The translations under genes were made by a program, and so were the position numbers. A stretch of 6,273 bases of DNA from SHLQ01 sp964196045 (GTDB lineage Bacteria > Actinomycetota > Acidimicrobiia > Acidimicrobiales > SHLQ01), in NCBI GenBank assembly GCA_964196045.1, contig CAXMRH010000180.1:1-6273 (forward strand), given 5' to 3'. This document shows, one piece after another, positions 1 to 5,716 of the stretch; the first letter of the stretch is position 1; every line of letters starts with the position of its first letter. The notes under the pieces were generated by a model that did no database searches, was not told the DNA's origin, and saw nothing but the letters and a program-made list of their open reading frames with translations.

Positions 1-886
1 CCGTAGTGTTCCGCAGGTCGACCGTGAAGGTGGCCGACGCCGCAACAACGTTGATCAGGTTCGGGTGCAGTTCGATTCGTCCGACTGTGGCCACGTGGGG
101 ATGGCCGATTTCAAGCGCGAGCTCGCGGGCGAATTGAGCGCACGCGGCGGTGACGAAACCGGGATCCTTGCGAAGACTCATCGGTGTCGTGCCAGCGTGG
201 TTCGATTCGCCAGTGACGACCACTTCGGTCCAGCTGATTCCCTGCACACCCTCGACAGCACCGACCGTCACGTTTTCGACCTCGAGGACCGGCCCTTGCT
301 CCACGTGTAGCTCGACGTACGCGTGCGGAACCATGCCTGGTAACGGTGCTGGCCCGCTGTAGCCAATTCGTTCAAGCTCGGCGCCCAGAATTGCGCCATC
401 GATTCCCTCGATGTCGAGTGCTTCTTCCAAGGGCATGCCGCCGACGTAGACGAGGCTCCCGAGCATGTCGGGCGGAAATCGCGCTCCTTCCTCGTCGGTG
501 AAGAAACCGACAGCAAGCGGACGTTCTGGTTCGATCCCGGCCGCTTGGATCGTTTCGATGACTTCGAGGCCAGCGAGCACGCCGAGGTTTCCGTCGTACC
601 GACCACCTGTGCCGACAGTGTCGATATGTGATCCACACATGACGGGAGCTCCACCACCGGGCATCACAGCTATAACGTTTCCGATCCCGTCGATCGTCAC
701 CTCGAGACCGAGGTCTCGCATCCACGTGACCACGAGGTCTCGGCCCGCCTTGTCTTCGTCTGTCAACGCCAATCGAGCGCATCCTTCGGTGCCTTCGATC
801 GCGCCAATCGCCGCCAGGTCAGCCAACCGTTGTTCTAGGCGATCGATGTTTACGGCCAGGTCTGAGTTTGCGTCACTCAATGTCAT
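1..886 (-). CDS. M20-family zinc amidohydrolase, N-carbamoyl-amino-acid hydrolase / allantoate amidohydrolase type (3' end outside window)
   Basis: Reading the minus strand from the ATG at 886 gives 295 residues with no stop before the window edge. Family members are usually about 410 residues, so the C-terminal quarter is missing. Visible M20 landmarks are GSHIDT (His87), YDGNLG (Asp98), TDEEGARF (Glu132 as likely general base, Glu133 as metal ligand) and ELHVEQGP (His194). The dimerisation-domain motif SNHAGTTPM lies around 228-236 and DLRN around 290-293. The family hydrolyses carbamoyl, ureido or other amide bonds on small cytosolic substrates using two zinc or manganese ions. The enzymes include AllC, HyuC-type carbamoylases and beta-ureidopropionase; more distant M20 enzymes include the thiamine-salvage deformylase YlmB. 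An AGAAGG ribosome-binding site (894-899) sits 7 nt before the ATG, and the start overlaps the upstream MBL gene's stop as ATGA, so the two are co-translated. Family assignment is firm; substrate is not determinable from sequence. Confidence 0.93.
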   Translation of the reverse strand, partial: MTLSDANSDLAVNIDRLEQRLADLAAIGAIEGTEGCARLALTDEDKAGRDLVVTWMRDLGLEVTIDGIGNVIAVMPGGGAPVMCGSHIDTVGTGGRYDGNLGVLAGLEVIETIQAAGIEPERPLAVGFFTDEEGARFPPDMLGSLVYVGGMPLEEALDIEGIDGAILGAELERIGYSGPAPLPGMVPHAYVELHVEQGPVLEVENVTVGAVEGVQGISWTEVVVTGESNHAGTTPMSLRKDPGFVTAACAQFARELALEIGHPHVATVGRIELHPNLINVVAASATFTVDLRNTT

Positions 887-1794
887 GGGGTCACCTTCTC
901 TCGGTCATTCAAGGTCTCGGTCATTCGGGCTGTCGTGAGGTTGATCACGTCGAGGTCGTCGCACACGAGGAGTTCACCGGTGAATCCTGCGCCCCGAACG
1001 TCGTCGACGAAAGCCTGTTTCTCAGCCTCGCTCGAAGGGGCCGGGATCAGATGCGTGAGCATCAAGGCGGGAATGTCGAGCTCCGCCGCCTGCGCTCCGA
1101 TGAGGCGTGTATCGGCGTGGTAGTCGGCGATGTATCGCAGGTGCGGGGGACGAGCCATGATCGGATCGAATCGCATTGCCTCATACACAAGCACGTCGGC
1201 GCCGTCAGCCAGTTTGGCGACCTCGTCACAGACAAGGGTGTCGCCGCTGATCGCCACGATTCCATCAGGTGTCTCGATGCGATAGCCAACCGCACCCACG
1301 ACCGGTTCGTGGCGAACGGGTCCGGCGAGTACGCGCACGCCCGCCTTCTCCCAGACCTCGTTTGGCTCGATGTCCACGTCGAATCCGATGACGTTCACCT
1401 TCGGCTCAGGGCTCCGGTGGTTGTGGTGAGCTCGGATGTCGAGGTCATCGTCCCAGATCGAGAGCATCCTCTCTGCAAATCGAGTGGTGGAGCCGACAGG
1501 CGCAACAATCGACAGCGGAGGTCTGTCATCCTCGCTGTCCATGATCCAGTGGCTGAGCACCAGATCCTGCAGTCCGAGCAGATGGTCGCTGTGGTAATGC
1601 GTGAGGAATAGAGCGTCGAGGTCGTACAGCGAGACTCCAGCAGCCACAAGACGCGCCAACGTCGAGCGCCCGGCGTCGAACTGCAAAGAGATGACCTTGC
1701 CCCCGACATCAACCTGTACGAGCACGCCAGGTCCAGCACGATGTGCGTCGAAGACGGGCGTTCCGGTTCCCGTGATCGTGACTCGTGTCGCCAT
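883..1794 (-). CDS. MBL-fold metallohydrolase, RNase Z/arylsulfatase-like
   Basis: A 303-residue protein starting MATRVTITGTGTP. It carries the full metallo-beta-lactamase ligand set: THYHSDH (His66, His68, Asp70, His71), His162 in RHEP, Asp185 in SGDT and His248 in THLIP. The C-terminal layout YHADT (His226) followed by LMLTHL resembles RNase Z, but I see no tRNA-binding flexible-arm insertion, so a small-molecule hydrolase is more likely than tRNA processing. It has no signal peptide and is probably cytosolic. The ATG at 1794 is preferred because the fold's first beta-strand begins there; a GTG at 1878 would add 28 residues without domain character. The ribosome-binding site before 1794 is weak, so the start is not certain. 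It is the first gene of the leftward arm and overlaps the M20 amidohydrolase by ATGA, suggesting the two act on the same compound. The actual reaction is unknown. Confidence 0.9.
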   Translation of the reverse strand: MATRVTITGTGTPVFDAHRAGPGVLVQVDVGGKVISLQFDAGRSTLARLVAAGVSLYDLDALFLTHYHSDHLLGLQDLVLSHWIMDSEDDRPPLSIVAPVGSTTRFAERMLSIWDDDLDIRAHHNHRSPEPKVNVIGFDVDIEPNEVWEKAGVRVLAGPVRHEPVVGAVGYRIETPDGIVAISGDTLVCDEVAKLADGADVLVYEAMRFDPIMARPPHLRYIADYHADTRLIGAQAAELDIPALMLTHLIPAPSSEAEKQAFVDDVRGAGFTGELLVCDDLDVINLTTARMTETLNDREKVTP

Positions 1795-1891
1795 CCCGGC
1801 GACACTACCCAGCCGTTCGGCAACGATCGAAGCAGAGCCTTTCGCGGAATCCTGCAGCCCACGTCGACACGACACCACCGCGAGTCGCTAG

Positions 1892-1906
1892 TTTACATTT
1901 TGTAAA
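1892..1906. promoter_or_regulatory. Operator-like palindrome 1 (TTTAC-N5-GTAAA)
   Basis: A perfect inverted repeat with arms TTTAC and GTAAA around ATTTT. Including flanking bases it extends to GTTTACA/TGTAAAC (1891-1907, 7-bp arms, 3-bp centre). The size and symmetry fit a dimeric helix-turn-helix protein. The closest candidate binder is the regulator encoded immediately downstream; that link is inferred from position. Confidence 0.7.
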
Positions 1907-1921
1907 CCTCCGGTTTACTTT
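1892..1921 (+). promoter_or_regulatory. Possible promoter for the regulator-transporter arm
   Basis: TTTACA (1892-1897) resembles a -35 box. TACTTT (1916-1921), 18 bp later, fits the loose TAnnnT -10 pattern. This would put the transcription start near 1928 with a leader of roughly 55 nt. If correct, the two palindromes overlap the -35 and -10 boxes, the geometry expected of repression. The match is weak and the same AT-rich palindromes offer similar hexamers on the opposite strand. Confidence 0.3.
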
Positions 1922-1928
1922 TTGTAAA
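1914..1928. promoter_or_regulatory. Operator-like palindrome 2 (TTTAC-N5-GTAAA)
   Basis: A second copy with arms identical to palindrome 1 and spacer TTTTT. Its centre (1921) lies 22 bp from that of copy 1 (1899), about two DNA helical turns, which would place two bound dimers on the same face. The right arm of copy 1 and the left arm of copy 2 also form their own inverted repeat, GTAAACC/GGTTTAC (1902-1918), giving a nested alternating array. Confidence 0.7.
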
Positions 1929-1937
1929 ACCCGGTTT

Positions 1938-1950
1938 AGTGCTGAGCACT
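1938..1950. repeat. 13-bp palindrome AGTGCT-G-AGCACT
   Basis: A perfect inverted repeat with 6-bp arms and a single central base, in the probable leader of the regulator gene, 10 bp after the second TTTAC-N5-GTAAA copy. A one-base centre is too tight for a simple RNA hairpin, so a DNA-binding site is more plausible than an attenuator. Its sequence is unrelated to the other two palindromes. It could also be chance. Confidence 0.4.
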
Positions 1951-1972
1951 GCTGGGACTGCGCTAGCTGAGT

Positions 1973-1978
1973 AGGAGG
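1973..1978 (+). promoter_or_regulatory. Ribosome-binding site AGGAGG fixing a GTG start
   Basis: A strong Shine-Dalgarno sequence lies 7 nt before the GTG at 1986 and supports that GTG as the regulator's start. The nearby ATGs at 1979 and 1993 are in other frames that lack recognisable protein sequence. Confidence 0.8.
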
Positions 1979-1985
1979 ATGCGAG

Positions 1986-2483
1986 GTGGTCGATGCCGAC
2001 GTGGCAGTTGAATTCCTCGTCGAACCCTTCATCGAGGGCGCACCAGGCAACCACGTCGAAGCGGCGATCAGCGCATTCTCCGGACGCGGAATCGACGTCG
2101 AGCTCGGGCCGTTTTCATCGGTGGCACACGGATCGCTCGAGAAGGTCGGAGAGGCAATCGGGGCGATGGTCGTCGATGCGATGCGCTCTGGCGCAACGAA
2201 CATAAACGTGCAGATCGCGAACGACTCCGACCATCTTGGATCGGTTACTCTCCACGACGCGCTCGAGGGCATGATGCGAGCTGCGGAACGCGAATTGGGT
2301 ACGGGTGCGTCCACCTGGACCCGTGCGGACAAACAGCGTGTCGTTCGAATGCTCGACGAACGAGGCGCCTTTCTCCTGCGTGGCGCAGTCGATGACATCG
2401 CAAACGCCATGGGCGTGAGCCGCATCACGATCTACAACTATCTCAATGCGATCGATACGGCGAGCGGGGTGTCGGCCGGGTGA
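1986..2483 (+). CDS. Predicted ligand-sensing regulator: thiamine-binding-like domain fused to YheO-type helix-turn-helix
   Basis: This 165-residue protein has two parts. Residues about 5-78 (VEFLVEPFIEG at 8-18, GIDVELGPF at 35-43, then a helix and TNINVQI at 71-77) match the small ferredoxin-like thiamine-binding domain of the YkoF/MTH1187 type (Pfam Thiamine_BP), normally a stand-alone protein of about 100 residues. Residues about 116-157 look like the HTH_22 DNA-binding domain of YheO/DauR-type regulators: RMLDERGAFLLRGAV, then a helix-turn-helix DDIANAMGVSRITIYNYL with SRITIYNYL as recognition helix. I therefore infer a one-component transcription factor whose N-terminal domain binds thiamine, a thiamine fragment or another small ligand. 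It is first in the rightward operon, directly downstream of twin palindromes that it probably binds, so autoregulation is likely. Its TGA overlaps the permease GTG start as GTGA. Both domain calls are by eye; the ligand is unproven. Confidence 0.82.
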   Translation: MVDADVAVEFLVEPFIEGAPGNHVEAAISAFSGRGIDVELGPFSSVAHGSLEKVGEAIGAMVVDAMRSGATNINVQIANDSDHLGSVTLHDALEGMMRAAERELGTGASTWTRADKQRVVRMLDERGAFLLRGAVDDIANAMGVSRITIYNYLNAIDTASGVSAG

Positions 2484-3628
2484 CACGCATCACTGGCGCA
2501 ATCGTCCCTCTCGGAGCCGCCCTTTTTGCGTTCCTTTTCGGCGCGCTGATGATCGTGGCCCTCGGGGAGAATCCGCTCGACGGTCTGGGTGCGATGATCG
2601 ATGGCGCATTCGGAACCGGGGACCGTGTTGCGGCGACCGCTGTTCGAGCGACGCCGCTGTTGCTCGTGGGAGTCGGGATCACGATCGCCTTTCGGGCAAG
2701 CGTGATCAACATTGGCGGCGAGGGTCAGATCATCGCTGGCGCTCTGTTGTCGACGGCGGTGGCTCTTGCAATTCCCGACACGCCCAAAATAGTTCTGCTG
2801 CCTCTCGTGATCCTCGCTGGTCTCGTCGGCGGTGGCATCTGGGGTGCCATTCCCGGTGTGCTGAAGGCATACGCCTCGGTCAACGAAATCCTCAGCACGA
2901 TCATGTTGAACATCGTGGCAATCCAGCTCATGAACTACTTGTTGCGCGGCCCCATGATCGACCCGATCGAAGTCGACGGCAGCAACATTCCCCAAACAGA
3001 ACGGCTCAGCGACAACGCTGCCCTCCCAACCCTCATCGAGGGCACGCGGCTCCACCTCGGCGTGCCAATCGCGATCATCGCCGCAATCCTCGTGTACGTC
3101 ATGCTCTTTCGAACCCCACTCGGCTTTCGACTTCGAGCCGTTGGCCACAATCCTGATGCCGCACGAGCTGCCGGAATCTCTGTAGAGAAGAACATCGTGA
3201 CGGCGCTTGGCCTGAGCGGTGCATTGTCTGGTCTCGCGGGCGTCGTGCTCGTGTTCGGCAGCGAGAGTCTGCGCCTGGTGACCGACGGTGGATCCGCTGG
3301 CTTCACAGGGTCAGCTGGCTTCAACGGCATCGTTGCCGCCCTGTTCGGTGCCCTGCATCCGCTCTGGACGATCCCGTCGTCGTTCCTCTTCGGCTCGCTC
3401 CTTACCGGCGCAACGGAACTCCAACGTGAGCTGCAGATTCCGAACGCGCTCGCGATTGCGCTGAATGGCCTCATCGTGCTGTTCGTCGTAAGCAGCGACA
3501 AAGTTCGCACTTGGCTCAACCGACGCCTGGACAGAGGCACTCCCTTTGAAGCCGAGATCCCTGACGCCCCCGACCCTGATGATCCCCCAGATGTCAGTGG
3601 TGTAGGCATTGCGGAGGGAGCGTCATGA
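2480..3628 (+). CDS. BMP-type ABC transporter permease 1 (NupP/YufP-like)
   Basis: A 382-residue, strongly hydrophobic membrane protein of the BPD_transp_2 (LivHM/RbsC-like) permease family. Hallmarks are FRASVINIGGEGQIIAGA (71-88, the family's 'NIG-EGQ' signature), NEILSTIMLN (135-144) and the cytoplasmic ATPase-coupling loop GFRLRAVGHNPDAARAAGIS (215-234). It forms one half of the membrane channel for a nucleoside-like or vitamin-like substrate. Known relatives include NupP of nucleoside importers and the permeases of the spirochaete riboflavin importer. The GTG start overlaps the regulator stop (GTGA) and gives an immediate first membrane helix (about 5-28); there is no strong ribosome-binding site, so translation is probably coupled. 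The cytoplasmic C-terminus (about 353-382) is an acidic, proline-rich tail (DAPDPDDPPD) not needed by the family core. Confidence 0.94.
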   Translation: MTRITGAIVPLGAALFAFLFGALMIVALGENPLDGLGAMIDGAFGTGDRVAATAVRATPLLLVGVGITIAFRASVINIGGEGQIIAGALLSTAVALAIPDTPKIVLLPLVILAGLVGGGIWGAIPGVLKAYASVNEILSTIMLNIVAIQLMNYLLRGPMIDPIEVDGSNIPQTERLSDNAALPTLIEGTRLHLGVPIAIIAAILVYVMLFRTPLGFRLRAVGHNPDAARAAGISVEKNIVTALGLSGALSGLAGVVLVFGSESLRLVTDGGSAGFTGSAGFNGIVAALFGALHPLWTIPSSFLFGSLLTGATELQRELQIPNALAIALNGLIVLFVVSSDKVRTWLNRRLDRGTPFEAEIPDAPDPDDPPDVSGVGIAEGAS

Positions 3629-4578
3629 GTGACTTCTTCACCGTGTCGGTTCTCGTGGCCACGCTGGCAACGGCGATCCGGTTCTCTGTTCCATATCTCC
3701 TGGCGGCGCTCGGCGAGACGATCGGCCAACGCAGTGGCGTGCTCAATCTTGGCGTCGACGGCACGATGCTGCTCGGAGCGTTCGGCGCCTACTACACGGT
3801 CCTCGAGACCGGGAGCCACCTCCTCGGCATCGTCGTTGGGATCGCTATCGGGCTGCTGATGGGGCTGGTCTACGCGATCGTCACCGTGTTTCTGCAGGCC
3901 GAACAAGGCATCAGCGGCATCGGCATATTCCTCTTCGGACTCGGGTTCAGCGACCTGCTTTTCCAGGAGCTCGTGGGCACGCCGAAACCAATCAAGCCGC
4001 TGCCCACACTGGACAAACTCCCCGGCGTGGGGGGCATCTTCGAACCCTTGGTCGACATCGAACACCTAGGAACGTTGCTCTTCAAGCACAACCTTCTCAC
4101 CTACCTGGCGTTCTTCCTGGTGCCAGTGGTGACGTGGGTTCTGATGAAGACGACGTTCGGCATGAATGTGCGAGCTGTAGGAGAGAACCCGCAGGCCGCC
4201 GACAGCCTCGGCGTATCAGTTGCTCGCACCCGCTTCATCGCGATCACGATAGGCAGCGCATTCGCTGGCCTAGCGGGCGCCACATTGTCATTGCAGCTCG
4301 CGATCTTCCAGCACAACCTGACCAACGGCATCGGGTTCATCGCTGTTGCGCTCGTCTACTTCGGGGCCTGGCAACCGCGGTGGGTCATGTCCGGCGCGTT
4401 GCTCTATGGTCTCGTGACCGCGACTCGAATCAAGTGGCAGTCGCTCGACATCATTCCGCAAGGCGCAAGTGACATCGCAGCGATGGCGCCGGCGATCATA
4501 ACTATCCTCGCGCTCGTCCTGCTCGCCAGCCGAGTGCGCGGACCCGCTGCGCTCACCAAACCATTCACTAGACACTGA
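3625..4578 (+). CDS. BMP-type ABC transporter permease 2 (NupQ/YufQ-like)
   Basis: A 317-residue polytopic membrane protein of the same BPD_transp_2 family, partner to permease 1. It shows the signature GVLNLGVDGTMLLGAF (38-53), the coupling loop NVRAVGENPQAADSLGVS (181-198) and GIGFIAVALVYFG (235-247), all typical of the second permease in NupPQ-type pairs. Length is normal for the family. The ATG overlaps the permease 1 stop as ATGA and is preceded by GGAGGGAG (3613-3620), so the two subunits are made together, as expected for a heterodimeric channel. Substrate cannot be read from this sequence. Confidence 0.94.
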   Translation: MSDFFTVSVLVATLATAIRFSVPYLLAALGETIGQRSGVLNLGVDGTMLLGAFGAYYTVLETGSHLLGIVVGIAIGLLMGLVYAIVTVFLQAEQGISGIGIFLFGLGFSDLLFQELVGTPKPIKPLPTLDKLPGVGGIFEPLVDIEHLGTLLFKHNLLTYLAFFLVPVVTWVLMKTTFGMNVRAVGENPQAADSLGVSVARTRFIAITIGSAFAGLAGATLSLQLAIFQHNLTNGIGFIAVALVYFGAWQPRWVMSGALLYGLVTATRIKWQSLDIIPQGASDIAAMAPAIITILALVLLASRVRGPAALTKPFTRH

Positions 4579-4582
4579 GACT

Positions 4583-4603
4583 TGTCGGGACTTTCGCCCG
4601 ACA
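4583..4603 (+). other. Intercistronic stem-loop between permease 2 and the binding protein
   Basis: TGTCGGG and CCCGACA pair perfectly (7 bp, 7-nt loop) 5 nt after the permease 2 stop. No U-tract follows directly; a T6 run comes only at 4631-4636, so it is a poor intrinsic terminator. In uptake operons such stems often protect or define mRNA ends so that the binding protein is made in excess over the permeases. That role here is inferred. Confidence 0.5.
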
Positions 4604-4654
4604 TCCGACCAACCCAACCCAACAACTCAGTTTTTTCACTAGCCAACACTCCCT

Positions 4655-4660
4655 GGAGGG
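4655..4660 (+). promoter_or_regulatory. Ribosome-binding site GGAGGG deciding the binding-protein start
   Basis: GGAGGG lies 5 nt before the ATG at 4666. The ATG is followed directly by a lipoprotein signal peptide. This rules against the in-frame upstream start at 4582, which would add 28 residues before the signal peptide and translate the stem-loop region. Confidence 0.8.
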
Positions 4661-4665
4661 AACCC

Positions 4666-5685
4666 ATGAAATCAGTAAGAAAATCTCAGCTACTCAAGCT
4701 GCTCGGCACGTTATTTGCGTTCACGCTCATCGCAGTTGCCTGCGGTAGCGACGACGCCACAGGTACGGCGACAAGCGATTGCGGCACGAACACCGGTGTC
4801 GAGGAGGGTGACTCCGTCACCGATCTCACCGTCGCACTGGTCGCACCCAGCGCCAAGGACGATGTTGCCTTCACCCAGTCGATGGTTGACTCCTTGACGA
4901 GGCTCGGCATCGAGCCAGCGATCACCGATGGTACGTTCGTCGTCGAAGAAGCGGCCGCCGCCATCCGTGCGTATGCAGAAGACGGCGTCGACATCGTCAT
5001 CGCGCACGGCACGCAATACGGTGGCTCGCTCGCCGAGATCGCTCCGGACTTCCCGGAGACCTCATTCCTCTGGGGCACCGCAACTGACACTCAGGGCCTG
5101 CCCAACGTGTACGCCTACGCACCTGAAGCTGACCAAGGTGGCTACGTGAACGGTTACATCGCCGCCGGCATCAGCGTCGACATCGGCGTCGTCGGTCCCG
5201 TTGATGCGGGCGATGCATCGGCCTACGTGAACGGCTTCGTCAAGGGCGCACAGGCAAATGGAGCCTCAGCTCCAGCCGTTGTGTACACCGGTTCGTTCAG
5301 TGACGTGGCGCTCGCTACCGAGACCGCACAAGCTCACGCAGACAACGGCGTCGGGGTGCTCACTGGTACCTCGCAGTCGGCGGTTGGCGCAGTGAACATC
5401 GCAACCGCCAACGACCTTGCATGGTTTGGCACGCAGTCGAACACCGAAGCATGGGAATCCGATCTCACGGTTGCCTCGCAGGTGTACCACTGGGACGTCG
5501 TGCTCAGCACGATGATCGAGCAGATCGAGGACGGCACACTCGGAGGCGAGGCGATGGTCTTGACCCTCGAGAACGGTGGACTCGTGATGGAGTTCAACGG
5601 TTGCTACGACCTCGAATCCTCGCTACGTAGCGACGCAGAAGGTGTCATCGAAGACATCATCGCCGGCGACATCACGACCAAGTAG
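4666..5685 (+). CDS. BMP-family substrate-binding lipoprotein of the ABC importer
   Basis: A 339-residue secreted lipoprotein. The N-terminus has positive residues (K2, R5, K6, K11), a hydrophobic stretch and a lipobox IAVAC with lipidated Cys26, followed by a serine/threonine/aspartate-rich linker. The mature domain is the BMP/PnrA-type periplasmic-binding fold (Pfam Bmp). It has the substrate-pocket region KDDVAFTQS (64-72), VIAHGTQYGGSLAEIAPDFPE (111-131), the QGGYVNGYIAAG segment (157-168) and YVNGFVKGAQ (187-196). Family members capture purine or pyrimidine nucleosides (PnrA/TmpC, NupN) and, in one spirochaete group, riboflavin, so a heterocyclic ligand is likely. Cys39 and Cys313 could form a disulfide. 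The gene sits between the permeases and ATPase with its own strong ribosome-binding site and an 87-bp leader gap, consistent with separately tuned, higher expression. Confidence 0.92.
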   Translation: MKSVRKSQLLKLLGTLFAFTLIAVACGSDDATGTATSDCGTNTGVEEGDSVTDLTVALVAPSAKDDVAFTQSMVDSLTRLGIEPAITDGTFVVEEAAAAIRAYAEDGVDIVIAHGTQYGGSLAEIAPDFPETSFLWGTATDTQGLPNVYAYAPEADQGGYVNGYIAAGISVDIGVVGPVDAGDASAYVNGFVKGAQANGASAPAVVYTGSFSDVALATETAQAHADNGVGVLTGTSQSAVGAVNIATANDLAWFGTQSNTEAWESDLTVASQVYHWDVVLSTMIEQIEDGTLGGEAMVLTLENGGLVMEFNGCYDLESSLRSDAEGVIEDIIAGDITTK

Positions 5686-5716
5686 TCACGATGGTTACTG
5701 GCCCGAAGAGGATCTG

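Larger units (their letters stand above)
1795..1985. promoter_or_regulatory. Divergent intergenic control region
   Basis: This 191-bp gap separates the leftward MBL-M20 pair from the rightward regulator-transporter arm, so promoters for both should lie here. Its middle (about 1890-1938) is strikingly AT-rich compared with the flanking coding DNA. It contains two copies of TTTAC-N5-GTAAA, a partial third half-site CGGTTTA (1932-1938) that repeats 1911-1917 with a 21-bp offset, and a separate palindrome at 1938-1950. I see no TPP riboswitch core. Part of 1795-1880 could instead be coding if the MBL protein starts at the upstream GTG. Confidence 0.8.

Noticed and set aside
868..1611. 247-codon open frame on the plus strand opposite the MBL gene
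   Set aside because: It lies antisense to a protein with complete MBL metal motifs, shows no recognisable domain and has no ribosome-binding site. Long antisense frames are common in GC-rich coding DNA.
1929..1985. Possible TPP riboswitch, suggested by CTGAG near the ribosome-binding site and the thiamine theme
   Set aside because: Only the short CTGAG is present; the conserved CUGAUCUGGAUAAUGCCAGCG-like half and the expected helices are absent, and the leader is too short.
2446..3156. 236-codon plus-strand frame overlapping permease 1
   Set aside because: An Arg/His/Ser-rich frame-shifted shadow of the permease gene with no hydrophobic or domain character.
2935..4065. 376-codon open frame on the minus strand opposite the two permeases
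   Set aside because: Its composition is low-complexity and charged or Ser/Pro/Arg-rich, with no domain, and the opposite strand has clear permease signatures on both sides of the ATGA junction.
4631..4636. T6 run after the 4583-4603 stem-loop as an intrinsic terminator
   Set aside because: The run starts 27 nt after the stem, so the geometry does not fit, and the binding-protein and ATPase genes downstream belong functionally with the permeases.
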